From Helicobacteraceae bacterium (lineage in GTDB: Bacteria; Campylobacterota; Campylobacteria; Campylobacterales; Sulfurimonadaceae): 64,000 nucleotides of DNA. Where the stretch lies: NCBI GenBank assembly GCA_947498025.1, contig CANMJR010000003.1, positions 1-64,000 of the forward strand, read 5' to 3'. Each line of letters starts with the position of its first letter. Position 1 is the stretch's first letter. The position numbers and the translations under genes were made by a program. Shown piece by piece: positions 16,841 through 27,290 of the stretch. Under the pieces are notes generated by a model that was given only the letters and a program-made list of their open reading frames with translations, made no database searches and was not told the origin of the DNA.

Positions 16841-19006
16841 GTGTTAAAACATCGAAATAAACCAACCTTTTCACAATATGTATTTGCCATTTTAATTATT
16901 TTAGTTGCAGGTATTCTAGCTCGTGCCTATTATGATGACCAGCGTATTAAAGAGATGTTGAATAATGATATAAAAGAACTCTCTTCTCGAATACATTCAA
17001 TTATTGGAGACCATCTTCTACATATGAATATACAATATATTGCCATCTCAGCCCATTATCAAAATGATGAGACTCTTCAAATTCTGATTAAAACAAGAGC
17101 TCGTGAAGAACTTTATAAAAAAATACAACCTGATTATGAACGCTACTCTTCACTGGAGCCATCTCTTCATGGAATGCAGTTTTATGATAATAAAAATATT
17201 ACAATATTAAAAATGCATAATTATGATTCTTATGATGACAATGTAACAGAGATACGCCCTCTGATTGAGAGCGTCAACCAAGAAAAAGTGGCAAAAAGTG
17301 CGTTTGAGGTTGGACGAAGTGAAGTGGCATATCGCATTGCCGTTCCTTTGATAACAAAAAATAATGAGTATTTAGGCACAGTGGAGTATGGAATTGAACC
17401 GACTTATATTTATAATGAACTCATACAAGAGATAAGTATAAACGCACAAATAGTTGTAAAGACAGAAGATATAAAACATTTAAGGAAGAAAAAAGAGTTT
17501 AAACAGTTTAAAGAGTACTCCATTGTGAGCAGTGAATCTGTTTTTGAAAAAATAAATCGACAATTAATTCTTGAAAGAAAATATCAAGTTATGGATATAG
17601 ATAACAAGACATATGTTGTATTTAACGATATAAATTTTAATGACTCCAAGGGCAGAGAAGTTTCAAAAATTATTATTGCAAAAGATATTACCGAGCTTGT
17701 TCAAAAATACAATAAATCTTTATATTTCATATATGGCATGAATTTTTTGATGTTGCTTGCCATCTATTTATTGTTTAGAAAATATACAAACAAGACGCAT
17801 GCACTGCAAAACGATTTAGAAGAACTTAACAGAAGTTTAGAAGATAAAGTTGCAGAGCAAGTTGAAAATACCAAAAAATCACATTTGTTGCTTGCAACGA
17901 TTTTTGAGACAACAAAGGATGGTATCGCCCTTGTAAATTTGGATTCTACTTTTAAATTAACCAATGGGGCTTATGAGAGGCTGACCGGTTATAAAAAAGA
18001 TGAACTTTACCAAAGAACATGTTTTTCACTTACTCTTCCTAGTTATATTAACGCTTCTGAAGAGGTATTAAATCATGTTTTTAGAAAAGGATATTATGAA
18101 GGTTATGAGCATTCCTATCTTACAAAAGATGGGAAGATTATTGATATAATTATGGATCTTACCCTAATGCCGGACAAAACAAATATTCTTCTTATCGCAA
18201 CAGACATTACAGAAAAAAAAGAGCATGAAAAAGAGTTAAAAAAACAAGAAGAGAGATTTTTACAACAATCGCGCATGGCACAGATGGGTGAGATGATAAG
18301 CATGATAGCGCATCAGTGGCGTCAACCTCTGGGAGCGATTGCTTCTACTTCCATAGACCTAAGCATGAAAATAGAGTTAGAGACATTTGATTTAGAAGAA
18401 AAGAAAGGAAGAGAAGAGTGCCAGGCATATTTTTCCGATGGACTTAAAAATATTGATGCGCTTGTTCAAAACCTCACAAACACCATTGATGATTTTAGAA
18501 ACTTCTATCAACCCAACAAAGAGTCAAATTTTCTTCTGCTGCATGAACCTATTCAAAGAGCCCTTGGTATTATAAAAGCCTCCTTGAACTCCGATAATAT
18601 AGAGATAGTTGAAAAATGCACAAGCAAAAAGGGAGTAAATATTTACGGCAACGAGATGATGCAGGTCATCTTAAACATCCTCAAAAATGCACAGGACAAC
18701 TTCAAAGAGAGAGCAATAAAAAATCCGAAGATTACAATCACATGCAGAGATGATGATGATAAAGTTATTGCTGAGATTTGCGATAATGGAGGAGGAATTC
18801 CTGAAGAAATCATGCCTAAAATATTTATTCCCTACTTCTCAACAAAAAGTGAAAAAAACGGAACCGGTTTGGGACTTCATATGTGCAAAACTATTGTTGA
18901 AGAGCATCATAATGGGAGTTTGCTAGTAAATAATTGTGATGGCGGTGTCTGTTTTACAATTGTATTGAAGCGGTGTGTTAAAACAGTATGCAAATACAAT
19001 CTATAG
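16841..19006 (+). CDS. Membrane-bound PAS-domain sensor histidine kinase
   Basis: This 721-aa protein starts with GTG. It has a membrane helix near residues 14-32, a large extracytoplasmic sensor region (about 35-290, Cache-like), a second helix near 295-312, a coiled linker, a PAS domain (LLATIFETTKDGIALVNLDS to about 455), a HisKA domain with H-box AHQWRQPLGA (His about 490), and HATPase motifs: N box ILNILKNAQDN, G1 CDNGGGIP, G2 GTGLGLHM. The AHQWRQPL H-box is common in Campylobacterota kinases. It lies 44 bp after the response regulator. A decayed fragment of a related kinase follows it. Confidence 0.93.
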   Translation: MLKHRNKPTFSQYVFAILIILVAGILARAYYDDQRIKEMLNNDIKELSSRIHSIIGDHLLHMNIQYIAISAHYQNDETLQILIKTRAREELYKKIQPDYERYSSLEPSLHGMQFYDNKNITILKMHNYDSYDDNVTEIRPLIESVNQEKVAKSAFEVGRSEVAYRIAVPLITKNNEYLGTVEYGIEPTYIYNELIQEISINAQIVVKTEDIKHLRKKKEFKQFKEYSIVSSESVFEKINRQLILERKYQVMDIDNKTYVVFNDINFNDSKGREVSKIIIAKDITELVQKYNKSLYFIYGMNFLMLLAIYLLFRKYTNKTHALQNDLEELNRSLEDKVAEQVENTKKSHLLLATIFETTKDGIALVNLDSTFKLTNGAYERLTGYKKDELYQRTCFSLTLPSYINASEEVLNHVFRKGYYEGYEHSYLTKDGKIIDIIMDLTLMPDKTNILLIATDITEKKEHEKELKKQEERFLQQSRMAQMGEMISMIAHQWRQPLGAIASTSIDLSMKIELETFDLEEKKGREECQAYFSDGLKNIDALVQNLTNTIDDFRNFYQPNKESNFLLLHEPIQRALGIIKASLNSDNIEIVEKCTSKKGVNIYGNEMMQVILNILKNAQDNFKERAIKNPKITITCRDDDDKVIAEICDNGGGIPEEIMPKIFIPYFSTKSEKNGTGLGLHMCKTIVEEHHNGSLLVNNCDGGVCFTIVLKRCVKTVCKYNL

Positions 19007-19066
19007 ACTTGAGAAACAGGTGAATGAAGAGTTACAAAAAACCGCCAAAAAGATATTGTTCTGTTT

Positions 19067-19310
19067 CAACAGTCGCGTCTGGCTAAAATTTGAGAGATGA
19101 TTTCGATGGTAGCACATCAATGGAGACAGCCGCTTGGAGCCATACCTGATAACTCAATGGATTTAAAGATGCAGTCAGAATTCGAACTCTTTGATTAAAA
19201 AAAAGAGGAAAGTGCTAAAGCATATCAGGAGTATATTAATAACGGGCTTAACGGCGAACAATTTGAATGGTGACATCTGTTTTGCGATTTTATTAGATAT
19301 TCAAGAATGA
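19067..19310 (+). pseudogene. Decayed histidine kinase fragment
   Basis: In one frame the DNA reads QQSRLAKI, stop, EMISMVAHQWRQPLGAIP and on to ELFD, stop, KKEESAKAYQEYINNGLN. In another frame, after a large deletion of the ATPase core, it reads NGDICFAILLDIQE then stop. The first part matches residues about 475-540 of the intact kinase upstream and the last part matches its C-terminus (VNNCDGGVCFTIVLK). The remnant has stops, a frame change and an internal deletion, and it differs clearly from the intact copy, so it is the wreck of a second kinase rather than a fresh duplication. Confidence 0.85.
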
Positions 19311-19316
19311 TTTTTT

Positions 19317-19352
19317 AATTCCACATGCCCGACAGTTACGGCATGTGGAATT
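19317..19352. terminator. 13-bp stem-loop between kinase remnant and DAHP-synthase remnant
   Basis: AATTCCACATGCC (19317-19329) and GGCATGTGGAATT (19340-19352) form a perfect 13-bp stem with a 10-nt loop. It starts just after the stop of the kinase remnant, preceded by a T-rich run, so it probably was the terminator of the lost convergent pair. Confidence 0.6.
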
Positions 19353-19362
19353 CAAACCATAC

Positions 19363-19446
19363 CTAGGCTTGATCTGCTTTTAGAATATCTGCAATTAAAA
19401 ATGCCTTTTTTAAAGCTTGTTCAGCATTTAATCTTACATCACGCCA
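19363..19446 (-). pseudogene. Remnant of a DAHP synthase C-terminus
   Basis: Read on the minus strand, 19446 to 19363 encodes WRDVRLNAEQALKKAFLIAD and continues ILKADQA with a stop at 19363-19365. The intact DAHP synthase at 20272 ends [18 protein letters not shown] then TLKAR. The two ends match at most positions and have the same direction, yet no upstream part of the gene is here. It is a displaced or left-over 3' end of a diverged allele. A 178-codon repeat-protein gene lies between the remnant and the intact gene. Confidence 0.85.
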
Positions 19447-19596
19447 GATATTTTACAGATAAACTCGTAACATAACTTTTTATATTCAAAGACGACAAAT
19501 TTTAAATTTTTGCAAGAAATTCAGTAAATGATAGTTAAGTGACATATAAGTTTTATTAATATACAATTTATATCAACTCATAAGGGAGGTTAATAC

Positions 19597-20133
19597 ATGA
19601 GAAAAGGTATAGTCGGTAGAGTAACAATAGGATTGATGGTTTTAAGTTTGGGGGAGTGCGGTGCATCTTCTCTTGATAATGAAAGTCAAAAAATAGCGCA
19701 ACTAGATGCTGTAAAGCATAGTTACTATGCAATACAAAAGATTGAAAATCCAGATAAAGAAGTTCAACTAGCTGCGGTAAATCAAAATGAAAAAGCAATA
19801 GAGTTCATTAAAAATCCGGATAAAGAAGTTCAATTGTTTGCGGTTAATAAAAATTATACAGTAATAAAGTTCATTAAAAATCCAGATAAAGAAGTTCAAT
19901 TAGCTGCTGTAAATCAAAGTCGTCATGCGATACAAATAATTGAAAATCCAGATAAGGAAGCTCAGTTGGCTGCTGTAAATCAAAGTTACCTCTCAATAAA
20001 ATTCATTAAGAATCCGGATAAAGAAGTTCAATTGGCTGCTGTAAATCAAAGTTATCAAGCAATAAAATACATTGAAAATCCAGATGCAGAAGCTGTGCAT
20101 TTAGCACATGAAAAGATTAGAGGTGAAAAGTAG
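19597..20133 (+). CDS. Secreted 22-residue tandem-repeat protein
   Basis: This 178-aa protein has a signal-peptide-like N-terminus (GIVGRVTIGLMVLSLGECGA; Cys 21 is near but not in a canonical lipobox). It is then built almost wholly of about six 22-residue repeats centred on NPDKEVQLAAVNQS, each likely a helix pair. The pattern recalls DUF4116-type alpha repeats. AAGGGAGG before the ATG is a strong ribosome-binding site. Its DNA repeats of 66 bp are nearly identical, which suggests recent expansion. It converges on DAHP synthase and lies between the intact gene and a remnant of its 3' end, so it is probably an acquired cargo gene. Function unknown. Confidence 0.75.
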   Translation: MRKGIVGRVTIGLMVLSLGECGASSLDNESQKIAQLDAVKHSYYAIQKIENPDKEVQLAAVNQNEKAIEFIKNPDKEVQLFAVNKNYTVIKFIKNPDKEVQLAAVNQSRHAIQIIENPDKEAQLAAVNQSYLSIKFIKNPDKEVQLAAVNQSYQAIKYIENPDAEAVHLAHEKIRGEK

Positions 20134-20234
20134 TAAACTAAATGACGGCAGGCTATAGAATCTATATTAAAAAAGTTTCCATGAGTAAAGGGTCTAATTC
20201 ACAAACCCTTAGGTCGCAGAAAACAGTAATAAAT

Positions 20235-20261
20235 TTTAGGTATGAATTGCTCATACCTAAA
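20235..20261 (-). terminator. Stem-loop after DAHP synthase
   Basis: TTTAGGTATGA (20235-20245) and TCATACCTAAA (20251-20261) form a perfect 11-bp stem with a 5-nt loop, 11 nt after the DAHP synthase stop. On the minus strand it is followed by an A/T-rich stretch, so it is a likely terminator, possibly working for both convergent genes. Confidence 0.7.
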
Positions 20262-20271
20262 GCAGATTATC

Positions 20272-21624
20272 TTATCGCGCTTTGAGTGTATCTGCAATTA
20301 AAAATGCAAGCTCTAGTGCTTGGTCAGCATTTAATCTTGGATCGCAATGTGTGTGGTAACGAGAAGATAAATCCTCTTCACTTACAGTAAAAGAGCCTCC
20401 TATACATTCCGTAACATTTTTACCGGTCATTTCCAAGTGAACGCCGCCTGCGAAGGTTCCCTCAGCCTTATGAATTTGAAAAAACTGTTTCATCTCTGTT
20501 AATATTGCATCAACAGGACGCGTTTTAAAGTTGTTTGATGATTTGATTGTATTACCGTGCATCGGGTCACAACTCCATACAACTTTCATCCCCTCTTTTT
20601 CAACTGCACGAATAAGTCGAGCCATACCTGTTTTTTCATCGCCAACTTTATCAGCACCCATTCTCACGATGATGTTTAAACGACCCGCTTCATTTTCCGG
20701 ATTTAATCTGCTTACCAATCTTATTAAATCTTCCGTATCCATAGATGGACCGGCTTTAATGCCTATAGGATTGTTAATGCCGCGCATATACTCAACATGA
20801 GCACCATCAAGTTGGCGCGTTCTATCGCCTATCCATAACATGTGCGCAGAAGTATCGTACCAGTCACCTGTTAAAGAGTCTTTTCTAGTAAACGCCTCTT
20901 CATAAGGAAGTAAAAGAGCCTCATGAGAGGTATAAAAATCTGTTTCTCTTAAAGTTCTGTATGTTTTAGAGTTGATTCCACATGCCTCCATAAACTTAAG
21001 AGATTTACCGATATCTTCAGCTAAATCTTCAAATTTCTGGCTAATTTCACTCTTTTGAGCAAAATCTAAAGTCCATTTATGAACTTGGTGCAAATCAGCC
21101 AAGCCGCCCGATGCAAATGCACGCAATAAATTAAGTGTTGCAGCCGATTGATTGTATGCTTTTATCATTCTTTGCGGGTCTGGAGTGCGAGACTCTGAAG
21201 TGAAATCCACCCCGTTTATAATATCGCCGCGATACGCATCAAGTGTAACACCATCAATCGTTTCAGTATCAGCCGAACGAGGCTTTGCAAACTGACCGCC
21301 TAAACGACCGACCTTTACAACAGGAAGCCCGCCTGCATAAGTCATAACTACTGACATCTGCAAAATTGCTTTAAATGTATCACGAATATTTATCGCATGA
21401 AATTCACTAAAACTCTCCGCACAATCTCCGCCTTGAAGTAAAAATGCCTTTCCCTCTGATACATTCGCCAACTGCTCTTTCAAAGAGCGGGCTTCACCTG
21501 CAAATACAAGTGGCGGGTAGTTTTTTAGCTCTGCTAAAACTCTGTTTAATTCATCTTGGTTTGGATAAGTTGGCTGTTGTAAAATTGGTTTTTCTCTCCA
21601 ACTTGTTGGACTCCAAATACTCAT
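20272..21624 (-). CDS. 3-deoxy-7-phosphoheptulonate (DAHP) synthase, class II
   Basis: This 450-aa enzyme condenses phosphoenolpyruvate and erythrose 4-phosphate in the first step of the shikimate pathway. Class II (plant-like) hallmarks are present: [20 protein letters not shown] at the start, [25 protein letters not shown], a metal/substrate region [39 protein letters not shown] and [15 protein letters not shown]. Length is normal for the family. It is monocistronic with its own terminator. aroE and trpE, later steps of aromatic synthesis, lie 8-9 kb away on the other strand. Confidence 0.96.
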   Translation of the reverse strand: MSIWSPTSWREKPILQQPTYPNQDELNRVLAELKNYPPLVFAGEARSLKEQLANVSEGKAFLLQGGDCAESFSEFHAINIRDTFKAILQMSVVMTYAGGLPVVKVGRLGGQFAKPRSADTETIDGVTLDAYRGDIINGVDFTSESRTPDPQRMIKAYNQSAATLNLLRAFASGGLADLHQVHKWTLDFAQKSEISQKFEDLAEDIGKSLKFMEACGINSKTYRTLRETDFYTSHEALLLPYEEAFTRKDSLTGDWYDTSAHMLWIGDRTRQLDGAHVEYMRGINNPIGIKAGPSMDTEDLIRLVSRLNPENEAGRLNIIVRMGADKVGDEKTGMARLIRAVEKEGMKVVWSCDPMHGNTIKSSNNFKTRPVDAILTEMKQFFQIHKAEGTFAGGVHLEMTGKNVTECIGGSFTVSEEDLSSRYHTHCDPRLNADQALELAFLIADTLKAR

Positions 21625-21796
21625 ATATAGTGCCTTAATTGATATAATTTTTATAATTTTACATAAAAAAACCTAAAATAGCTCTGATTTTAAGCTTAAT
21701 AAAATTAACAATATCTATATACTCTAAAAATAGCATAAAAGTTATTTTTATGCTTATAGATGTATAATTGCAAAATATTTTATTTGGAAACGCCTA

Positions 21797-22711
21797 ATGC
21801 AAAAAGATGATTTAAAATCCCTTGTTACTCAAATGTATGAAAATCTACTAAAACAAATAGATGAACAAGAAGATGCGAACAAAGAGCAGGTCATCAATTA
21901 TTTAAAAGACTCTGTAAATGTTATTTCAACAATAAATGATAACGAAATAGACTCTATGACACATGCAAGAGCCGCTTTTACAAATGCCTATAAAGAACTG
22001 ACAGACAAAAGTTTAGCATCCTACAAAGATACAAATATAAGGTTTGAAGAACTTGCAAGAATGCACAAGAATACAATTATTGAGTGTGCTCAGCAGGAGA
22101 TAGATCTCTCTCTAATAACAGAAAAATTCAATGATATTCAATCTCACATGATTGATGAAGTTAAAAAAGCAAATACTATTATTTCAAATCTTTCAAATCA
22201 GGTCAAAGTATTAGAAGAGACAACAAATCTAGACCCCTTAACAAAGGTTTTTAACAGAAGAGCCTTAATCGCCTACCTTGATGATGTCTGTTCAAAAACT
22301 ATGAACAACCAGCTTCATCTCTTAATGTTGGATATTGATAATTTTAAAGCAATCAACGATACATATGGTCATATTGCAGGAGATAAAGTTTTAATTTTTA
22401 TTGCAAATATTTTTAGAAAAACATTAAGAGACGGTGATAAAATTTTTCGATATGGCGGAGAAGAGTTTGTAATCGTACTAAACCGAATAGACAACTCGCA
22501 CTGCAAGGAGATTACCAATAGGCTTTTGGAGTTAATTAGAAATAGTAAACTTATCTATAAAGGTAAAAATCTTCAGGTAACTATGAGTATAGGTGCTACA
22601 ATTTATGCCCAAAACGATACACCGGACACAATAATAAACAGAGCAGACAAAGCACTCTATAAAGCAAAAATGAGTGGCAAAGACCAATTTCAAATAGCAG
22701 AGGATTTATAA
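21797..22711 (+). CDS. GGDEF-domain diguanylate cyclase
   Basis: This 304-aa protein has an N-terminal helical region of about 150 residues without membrane helices, then a GGDEF domain: LDPLTKVFNRRALIAYLDD, LMLDIDNFKAINDTYGHIAG and the active-site loop FRYGGEEFVIVL (GGEEF variant, about residue 220), ending MSIGATI and RADKALYKAKMSGKDQF. The GGEEF form is active in characterised cyclases, so it should make cyclic di-GMP. No clear RxxD I-site was seen before GGEEF (TLRDGDKI is at about the right place). Its stop overlaps the cvpA-like start by 1 nt. Confidence 0.93.
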   Translation: MQKDDLKSLVTQMYENLLKQIDEQEDANKEQVINYLKDSVNVISTINDNEIDSMTHARAAFTNAYKELTDKSLASYKDTNIRFEELARMHKNTIIECAQQEIDLSLITEKFNDIQSHMIDEVKKANTIISNLSNQVKVLEETTNLDPLTKVFNRRALIAYLDDVCSKTMNNQLHLLMLDIDNFKAINDTYGHIAGDKVLIFIANIFRKTLRDGDKIFRYGGEEFVIVLNRIDNSHCKEITNRLLELIRNSKLIYKGKNLQVTMSIGATIYAQNDTPDTIINRADKALYKAKMSGKDQFQIAEDL

Positions 22712-23352
22712 TGGAGTTAAATTATTTTGACTTAGTCGCATCGATTATTATCCTTCTCTTAGGCTTAAAAGGTATAGTGAATGGATTTTTCAAGGAAGTT
22801 TTTGGTCTGATTGGAATTATCGGCGGTATATTTGTAGCTTCTAGGGTTGGGGACAAAGTCGGTCAGCTCATGAGCGATTTGATTTTTAAATTTGATAACA
22901 GTGCGGCCATAAGCTTTACAGGTTTTTTAACAACTTTGGCACTTTTTTGGTTTCTTATGATAGGAGTGGGTTTTATTTTTAAAAAACTCAGCGCTCTAAG
23001 TGGATTGGGACCAATAGACAAGGTCTTGGGATTTATTTTTGGTGCAAGCAAATTTTTTCTTATTGCAGCCGTAATAGCTTATGCGTCCTATAGCATACAT
23101 GCAATAAAAGCAACTATCGATTCAAATATGAAAAGCAGTATGTTGTTTCCTATTTTGGTAGAGACCGGCTCTTTCATTATGAAATTAGACCCAACAGAGA
23201 TAAGCAACGACATCAATGCAACTCTACAAAATCAAGTTACAGAGAGTGTAAACACTGCAACACAAAATATAGTAAATGAAACTAAAAAAGAGATAAAAGA
23301 GGCTATGCCTCAAGTAGCAAAAGATGCAAAAATGATTAAAGACGGTAAATAG
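22711..23352 (+). CDS. CvpA-family membrane protein
   Basis: This 213-aa protein has four predicted membrane helices. The family start YFDLVASIIILLLGLKGIVN is followed by GFFKEVFGLIGIIGGIFVA, then TLALFWFLMIGVGFIF, GPIDKVLGFIFGASKFFLI and a charged C-terminal tail. CvpA proteins are named for colicin V production in E. coli and are linked to envelope integrity; the mechanism is unresolved. It starts on the last base of the cyclase stop codon and is followed 4 nt later by the Fur-family gene, so it lies inside an operon that runs to aroE. Confidence 0.88.
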   Translation: MELNYFDLVASIIILLLGLKGIVNGFFKEVFGLIGIIGGIFVASRVGDKVGQLMSDLIFKFDNSAAISFTGFLTTLALFWFLMIGVGFIFKKLSALSGLGPIDKVLGFIFGASKFFLIAAVIAYASYSIHAIKATIDSNMKSSMLFPILVETGSFIMKLDPTEISNDINATLQNQVTESVNTATQNIVNETKKEIKEAMPQVAKDAKMIKDGK

Positions 23353-23356
23353 ATAG

Positions 23357-23833
23357 ATGTCCAATATTGTTACAAACTTTAACAACAGAACTGTAGAGTA
23401 TGAGCAACTTTTAACTAATTTTAAAGAGCTTCTGAAAAAAAACTCTCTCAAATTTACAATTCAAAGAGAAGTGATTTTAGAGACTCTTTACAATTCTAAT
23501 GAACATTTGACACCGGAATCTTTGCACGCTCTTATAAAAAAGAAGTTTCCTGAGTTAAAGACAGGCATAGCAACCATCTACAGAACTTTGTCACTTCTTG
23601 AAGATTCTGACATGGTGACCTCTCTCTCTTTTGGGGCATCCGGAAAGAAGTATGAGCTCGGTGCAAAAAAACATCATGACCACATGATATGCACAGCATG
23701 CGGAGATATAACAGAGTTTGTAGATGAGCAGATAGAAAAACGTCAAAGAAGCATTGCAGATGACCTTGGATTTGAGATGTCGGATCACTCAATGCAGATT
23801 TATGGAATCTGCAAAAAGTGTCAAACTAAATAA
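23357..23833 (+). CDS. fur: Fur-family metal-dependent repressor
   Basis: This 158-aa regulator has a winged-helix N-terminus ([49 protein letters not shown]) and a C-terminal metal domain with [20 protein letters not shown] and a second CxxC near the end (ICKKCQTK). Both Cys pairs of the structural zinc site are present. Fur versus PerR or Zur cannot be decided by eye, but its place before lysS and glyA is as I remember it for fur in Campylobacterota. Confidence 0.9.
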   Translation: MSNIVTNFNNRTVEYEQLLTNFKELLKKNSLKFTIQREVILETLYNSNEHLTPESLHALIKKKFPELKTGIATIYRTLSLLEDSDMVTSLSFGASGKKYELGAKKHHDHMICTACGDITEFVDEQIEKRQRSIADDLGFEMSDHSMQIYGICKKCQTK

Positions 23834-23847
23834 AAAAGGAAAAACTA

Positions 23848-25362
23848 TTGGCTTTTGAAAATAAATTTGTTCAACTAAGAATTGAAAAAGCGCAAACTCT
23901 AAGAGATGCCGGAATCAATCCATATTGCAACCACTCAAAAAGAAATACAACAATTAAAAAATATCTTAATGTTAATTCCGATATTGAGCACAAAGAAAAT
24001 AAAAGAGATGAACACAGAAACTACACGGTAGCCGGACGAATAAAACTTTTAAGAGTTATGGGTAAAGCGAGCTTTCTTCAGTTAGAAGATGAGAGTGGAG
24101 TACTGCAAATATATGTGGCAAGAGACCATCTTCCAGAAGATTTTTACAACGATATATTTAAAAAAAATGTAGAGGTTGGAGATATTATTGAAGTTGGAGG
24201 ATACCCATTTGTAACCGGTCAAGGTGAACTTTCACTCCATGCATCTGAGTTTAAACTACTGACAAAATCCATCGCACCACTTCCTGAAAAGTTTCACGGA
24301 ATTACAGATAAAGAGACAAGATATAGAAAAAGATACCTTGACCTTATCATGAATGCGGATGTCAGAAAAACATTTCAGATTCGTTCAAAAGTTATATCAC
24401 TTACAAGAAGATTTTTTGAAGATAAAGGCTTTTTAGAAGTTGAAACGCCTATGATGCACCCAATTGCCGGCGGAGCAAATGCAAAACCTTTTGTAACGCA
24501 CCATAATGCACTTGGAATAGACAGATTTTTAAGAATTGCACCTGAACTTTACTTAAAAAGACTTATTGTCGGTGGATTTGAAGCTGTTTTTGAAATAAAC
24601 CGTAACTTTAGAAATGAGGGCATGGACGCAACACATAACCCTGAATTCACCTCTATCGAATTCTATTGGGCCTATAAAACATATAAAGACCTTATAGAGA
24701 TTACAAAAGAGTATTTTCTCTACCTTTTTGACCACCTAGATTTGCCAATGCACCTTCCTTACGGTGATTTGGAGATTGATTTTAACAAATTCAGTGAAGT
24801 TCCCCTCATAGAGTCTCTGCACACCATCGGCGAAGTTCCATCAGAGATTGTAAATGATAAAGAGAAAATTTTAGAATTTTTAAAAAGTAAAAATATATCC
24901 GTAAAAAATGGCTTATCTTTAGGGCAACTTCAGGGTGAACTCTTTGATGAATTTGTGGAACATAAACTTATAAATCCAACATTTATCACAGAGTACCCTG
25001 TTGAAATCTCTCCACTTGCAAGAAGAAGCGATGTAAACCCGGATATTACAGAGAGATTTGAACTTTTTATTGCAGGTCGTGAAATAGCAAATGCATTTAG
25101 CGAGTTAAATGACCCAGTTGATCAATATGAGAGATTTAAATCTCAGGTTGAATCAAAAGAGTGCGGTGATGATGAAGCACATGCTATGGACGAAGATTTT
25201 ATAGAGGCTCTTAGTTATGGAATGGCTCCAACTGCAGGACAGGGAATAGGAATTGACAGATTAGTCATGTTACTTACAAATGAACATTCAATAAGAGATG
25301 TTTTACTGTTTCCGGCGATGAAGCCGGTACACCATGAAGAATTAAATCAAGAAAAAGAATAA
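23848..25362 (+). CDS. lysS: Lysyl-tRNA synthetase (class II)
   Basis: This 504-aa protein has an N-terminal OB-fold anticodon-binding domain ([21 protein letters not shown]) and a class II core: motif 1 ([21 protein letters not shown]), motif 2 ([20 protein letters not shown]) and motif 3 ([11 protein letters not shown]). It charges tRNA-Lys. The start is a TTG ([11 protein letters not shown]) with AAGGA upstream; no closer ATG gives a better fit. It sits between fur and glyA in a compact operon. Confidence 0.97.
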   Translation: MAFENKFVQLRIEKAQTLRDAGINPYCNHSKRNTTIKKYLNVNSDIEHKENKRDEHRNYTVAGRIKLLRVMGKASFLQLEDESGVLQIYVARDHLPEDFYNDIFKKNVEVGDIIEVGGYPFVTGQGELSLHASEFKLLTKSIAPLPEKFHGITDKETRYRKRYLDLIMNADVRKTFQIRSKVISLTRRFFEDKGFLEVETPMMHPIAGGANAKPFVTHHNALGIDRFLRIAPELYLKRLIVGGFEAVFEINRNFRNEGMDATHNPEFTSIEFYWAYKTYKDLIEITKEYFLYLFDHLDLPMHLPYGDLEIDFNKFSEVPLIESLHTIGEVPSEIVNDKEKILEFLKSKNISVKNGLSLGQLQGELFDEFVEHKLINPTFITEYPVEISPLARRSDVNPDITERFELFIAGREIANAFSELNDPVDQYERFKSQVESKECGDDEAHAMDEDFIEALSYGMAPTAGQGIGIDRLVMLLTNEHSIRDVLLFPAMKPVHHEELNQEKE

Positions 25363-25381
25363 AACAAATTAAGGAGATACA

Positions 25382-26629
25382 ATGAGTTTTTTACAAGAGT
25401 TTGACAGTGAGATATATGAGTTATGTGAAAAAGAGTTAGAGAGACAGACTGACCATTTAGAGATGATTGCATCTGAAAACTTCACGCTTCCTGCGGTCAT
25501 GGAAGCCATGGGTTCAGTTTTTACTAATAAATATGCAGAGGGTTACCCTGAGAAAAGATATTATGGCGGATGTGAATATGCGGATGGAGTTGAGCAGTTA
25601 GCAATCGACAGAGCATGTCAGCTTTTTGGTTGTAACTATGCGAATGTGCAACCTCATTCAGGAAGCCAAGCAAATGCCGCTGTGTATGCAGGATTGATTA
25701 AAGCAGGAGATAAAATACTGGGTATGGATTTAAGCCATGGCGGTCACTTAACGCATGGTTCTAAACCAAGCTTTTCAGGTCAGAATTACCACTCTTTTAC
25801 ATATGGTGTTGAACTTGATGGTCGTATCAACTATGAGAGAGTTTTAGATATAGCTAAGATTACTCAGCCTAAAATTATTATCTGCGGTGCATCTGCCTAT
25901 GCCAGAGAGATTGATTTTAAAAAATTCCGTGAAATAGCTGACGAAGTCGGAGCAATTCTGTTTGCCGACATCGCCCACATTGCAGGTTTAGTGGCAGCAG
26001 GCGAACACCCTAGCCCATTCCCGCATGCACATGTTGTAACAACGACAACACATAAAACTCTTGCGGGTCCAAGAGGCGGCATGATTATGACGAATGATGA
26101 AGAAATTGCCAAAAAAATGAATTCAGCAATCTTCCCGGCACTTCAAGGTGGACCGCTTGTTCATGTGATCGCTGCAAAAGCTGTTGGATTTAAATATAAC
26201 CTCTCTCCGGCATGGAAGGATTACGCTAAACAAGTAAAAGCAAATGCCAAAGTTCTTGCCGAGGTGCTTATGAAAAGAGGTTACGATGTAGTAAGCGGCG
26301 GAACGGACAACCATTTAGTGCTAGTCTCTTTTGTCGGTCGTGAGTTCTCAGGCAAAGATGCAGATGCGGCACTCGGAAATGCCGGAATTACAATCAATAA
26401 AAACACTGTTCCGGGTGAGACTAGAAGCCCGTTTGTTACTTCAGGTATTCGTGTTGGAAGCCCTGCTCTTACCTCTCGCGGTATGAAGGAAAAAGAGTTT
26501 GAACTCATAGCAAACAAAATGGCGGATGTTTTAGATGATATTAATAATACCACTTTACAAGCGACCATCAAAGAAGAGTTAAAAGCATTAGCTCAAAAAT
26601 TTGTTATTTATAATCAATCAACTTATTAG
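25382..26629 (+). CDS. glyA: Serine hydroxymethyltransferase
   Basis: This 415-aa PLP enzyme interconverts serine and glycine with tetrahydrofolate. It shows [56 protein letters not shown] in the form [13 protein letters not shown], and the PLP-lysine motif [15 protein letters not shown] (Lys near residue 225). AAGGAG precedes the ATG. Nineteen nt separate it from lysS and 9 nt from the next gene. Confidence 0.97.
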   Translation: MSFLQEFDSEIYELCEKELERQTDHLEMIASENFTLPAVMEAMGSVFTNKYAEGYPEKRYYGGCEYADGVEQLAIDRACQLFGCNYANVQPHSGSQANAAVYAGLIKAGDKILGMDLSHGGHLTHGSKPSFSGQNYHSFTYGVELDGRINYERVLDIAKITQPKIIICGASAYAREIDFKKFREIADEVGAILFADIAHIAGLVAAGEHPSPFPHAHVVTTTTHKTLAGPRGGMIMTNDEEIAKKMNSAIFPALQGGPLVHVIAAKAVGFKYNLSPAWKDYAKQVKANAKVLAEVLMKRGYDVVSGGTDNHLVLVSFVGREFSGKDADAALGNAGITINKNTVPGETRSPFVTSGIRVGSPALTSRGMKEKEFELIANKMADVLDDINNTTLQATIKEELKALAQKFVIYNQSTY

Positions 26630-26638
26630 GAAATAAAT

Positions 26639-27184
26639 ATGATTACGGCAATGGATCTCAAGCTTATAAAAATGGTAAGCGACCACTACTGGCTAAAAAG
26701 TGAAACAGTAGTGGAAAAACTAACATTTAAAGGTAGAACTTTTTATAATAAGTTTGAAAAAATAAAAGCACCATTAACTCAGGCAATAATCAATCAGCAT
26801 CTAAAAGGTGAGATAACTGTCGCTCACTCTTTAGTAAATGCAAACAATAAAGTTGAAAATATTGTGATTGACTACAATGGAAGAGATCCAGAGCGATTCT
26901 ATCACAAAGCACAACTTTTGCTTCGTGAAGAGGGTTACATAAATTTTACTGCTTATACATCTAAAACAGAGGGTCATCTTCATGTTTATATACACAAAGG
27001 TCACACAACCCTGCAAGAAGCAATCCAACTTGGCAAAATGATTTCTATGAAACTGGCTGCAAAACAGCCTAAACAGTGGAGAATGTTCCCAAATGACGAG
27101 ATGCCCAATGAGTACAATATTTTAACCATACCGTACGATGTTTATGCAAAAGAGAGAGGGGCTTCTTGGTCAAAACACATGTAA
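26639..27184 (+). CDS. DUF1882-family conserved protein
   Basis: This 181-aa soluble protein has the segments [74 protein letters not shown] and [20 protein letters not shown]. It belongs to a family that I know from Campylobacterota, where it follows glyA; its function is not known. The Tyr/His-rich central part with [11 protein letters not shown] might bind nucleic acid or metal, but that is a guess. AGGA lies before the ATG. Confidence 0.82.
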   Translation: MITAMDLKLIKMVSDHYWLKSETVVEKLTFKGRTFYNKFEKIKAPLTQAIINQHLKGEITVAHSLVNANNKVENIVIDYNGRDPERFYHKAQLLLREEGYINFTAYTSKTEGHLHVYIHKGHTTLQEAIQLGKMISMKLAAKQPKQWRMFPNDEMPNEYNILTIPYDVYAKERGASWSKHM

Positions 27185-27290
27185 TGTGCTTAACTTATCT
27201 GGTTTGGTACTAATAATGCTTTACAAGATAATATCTATATGCCAAAACTTGGTATCATAAGCGTTAGGAACTAAAAAAGGAGATAATATT

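Noticed and set aside
19700-20100. Tandem 66-bp units as a possible CRISPR array
   Set aside because: Units are directly adjacent without unique spacers and are in frame as a 22-residue protein repeat after a strong ribosome-binding site.
26639-27184. DUF1882 protein as a possible nuclease
   Set aside because: The [11 protein letters not shown] stretch is suggestive only; no complete metal-binding or catalytic set can be shown.
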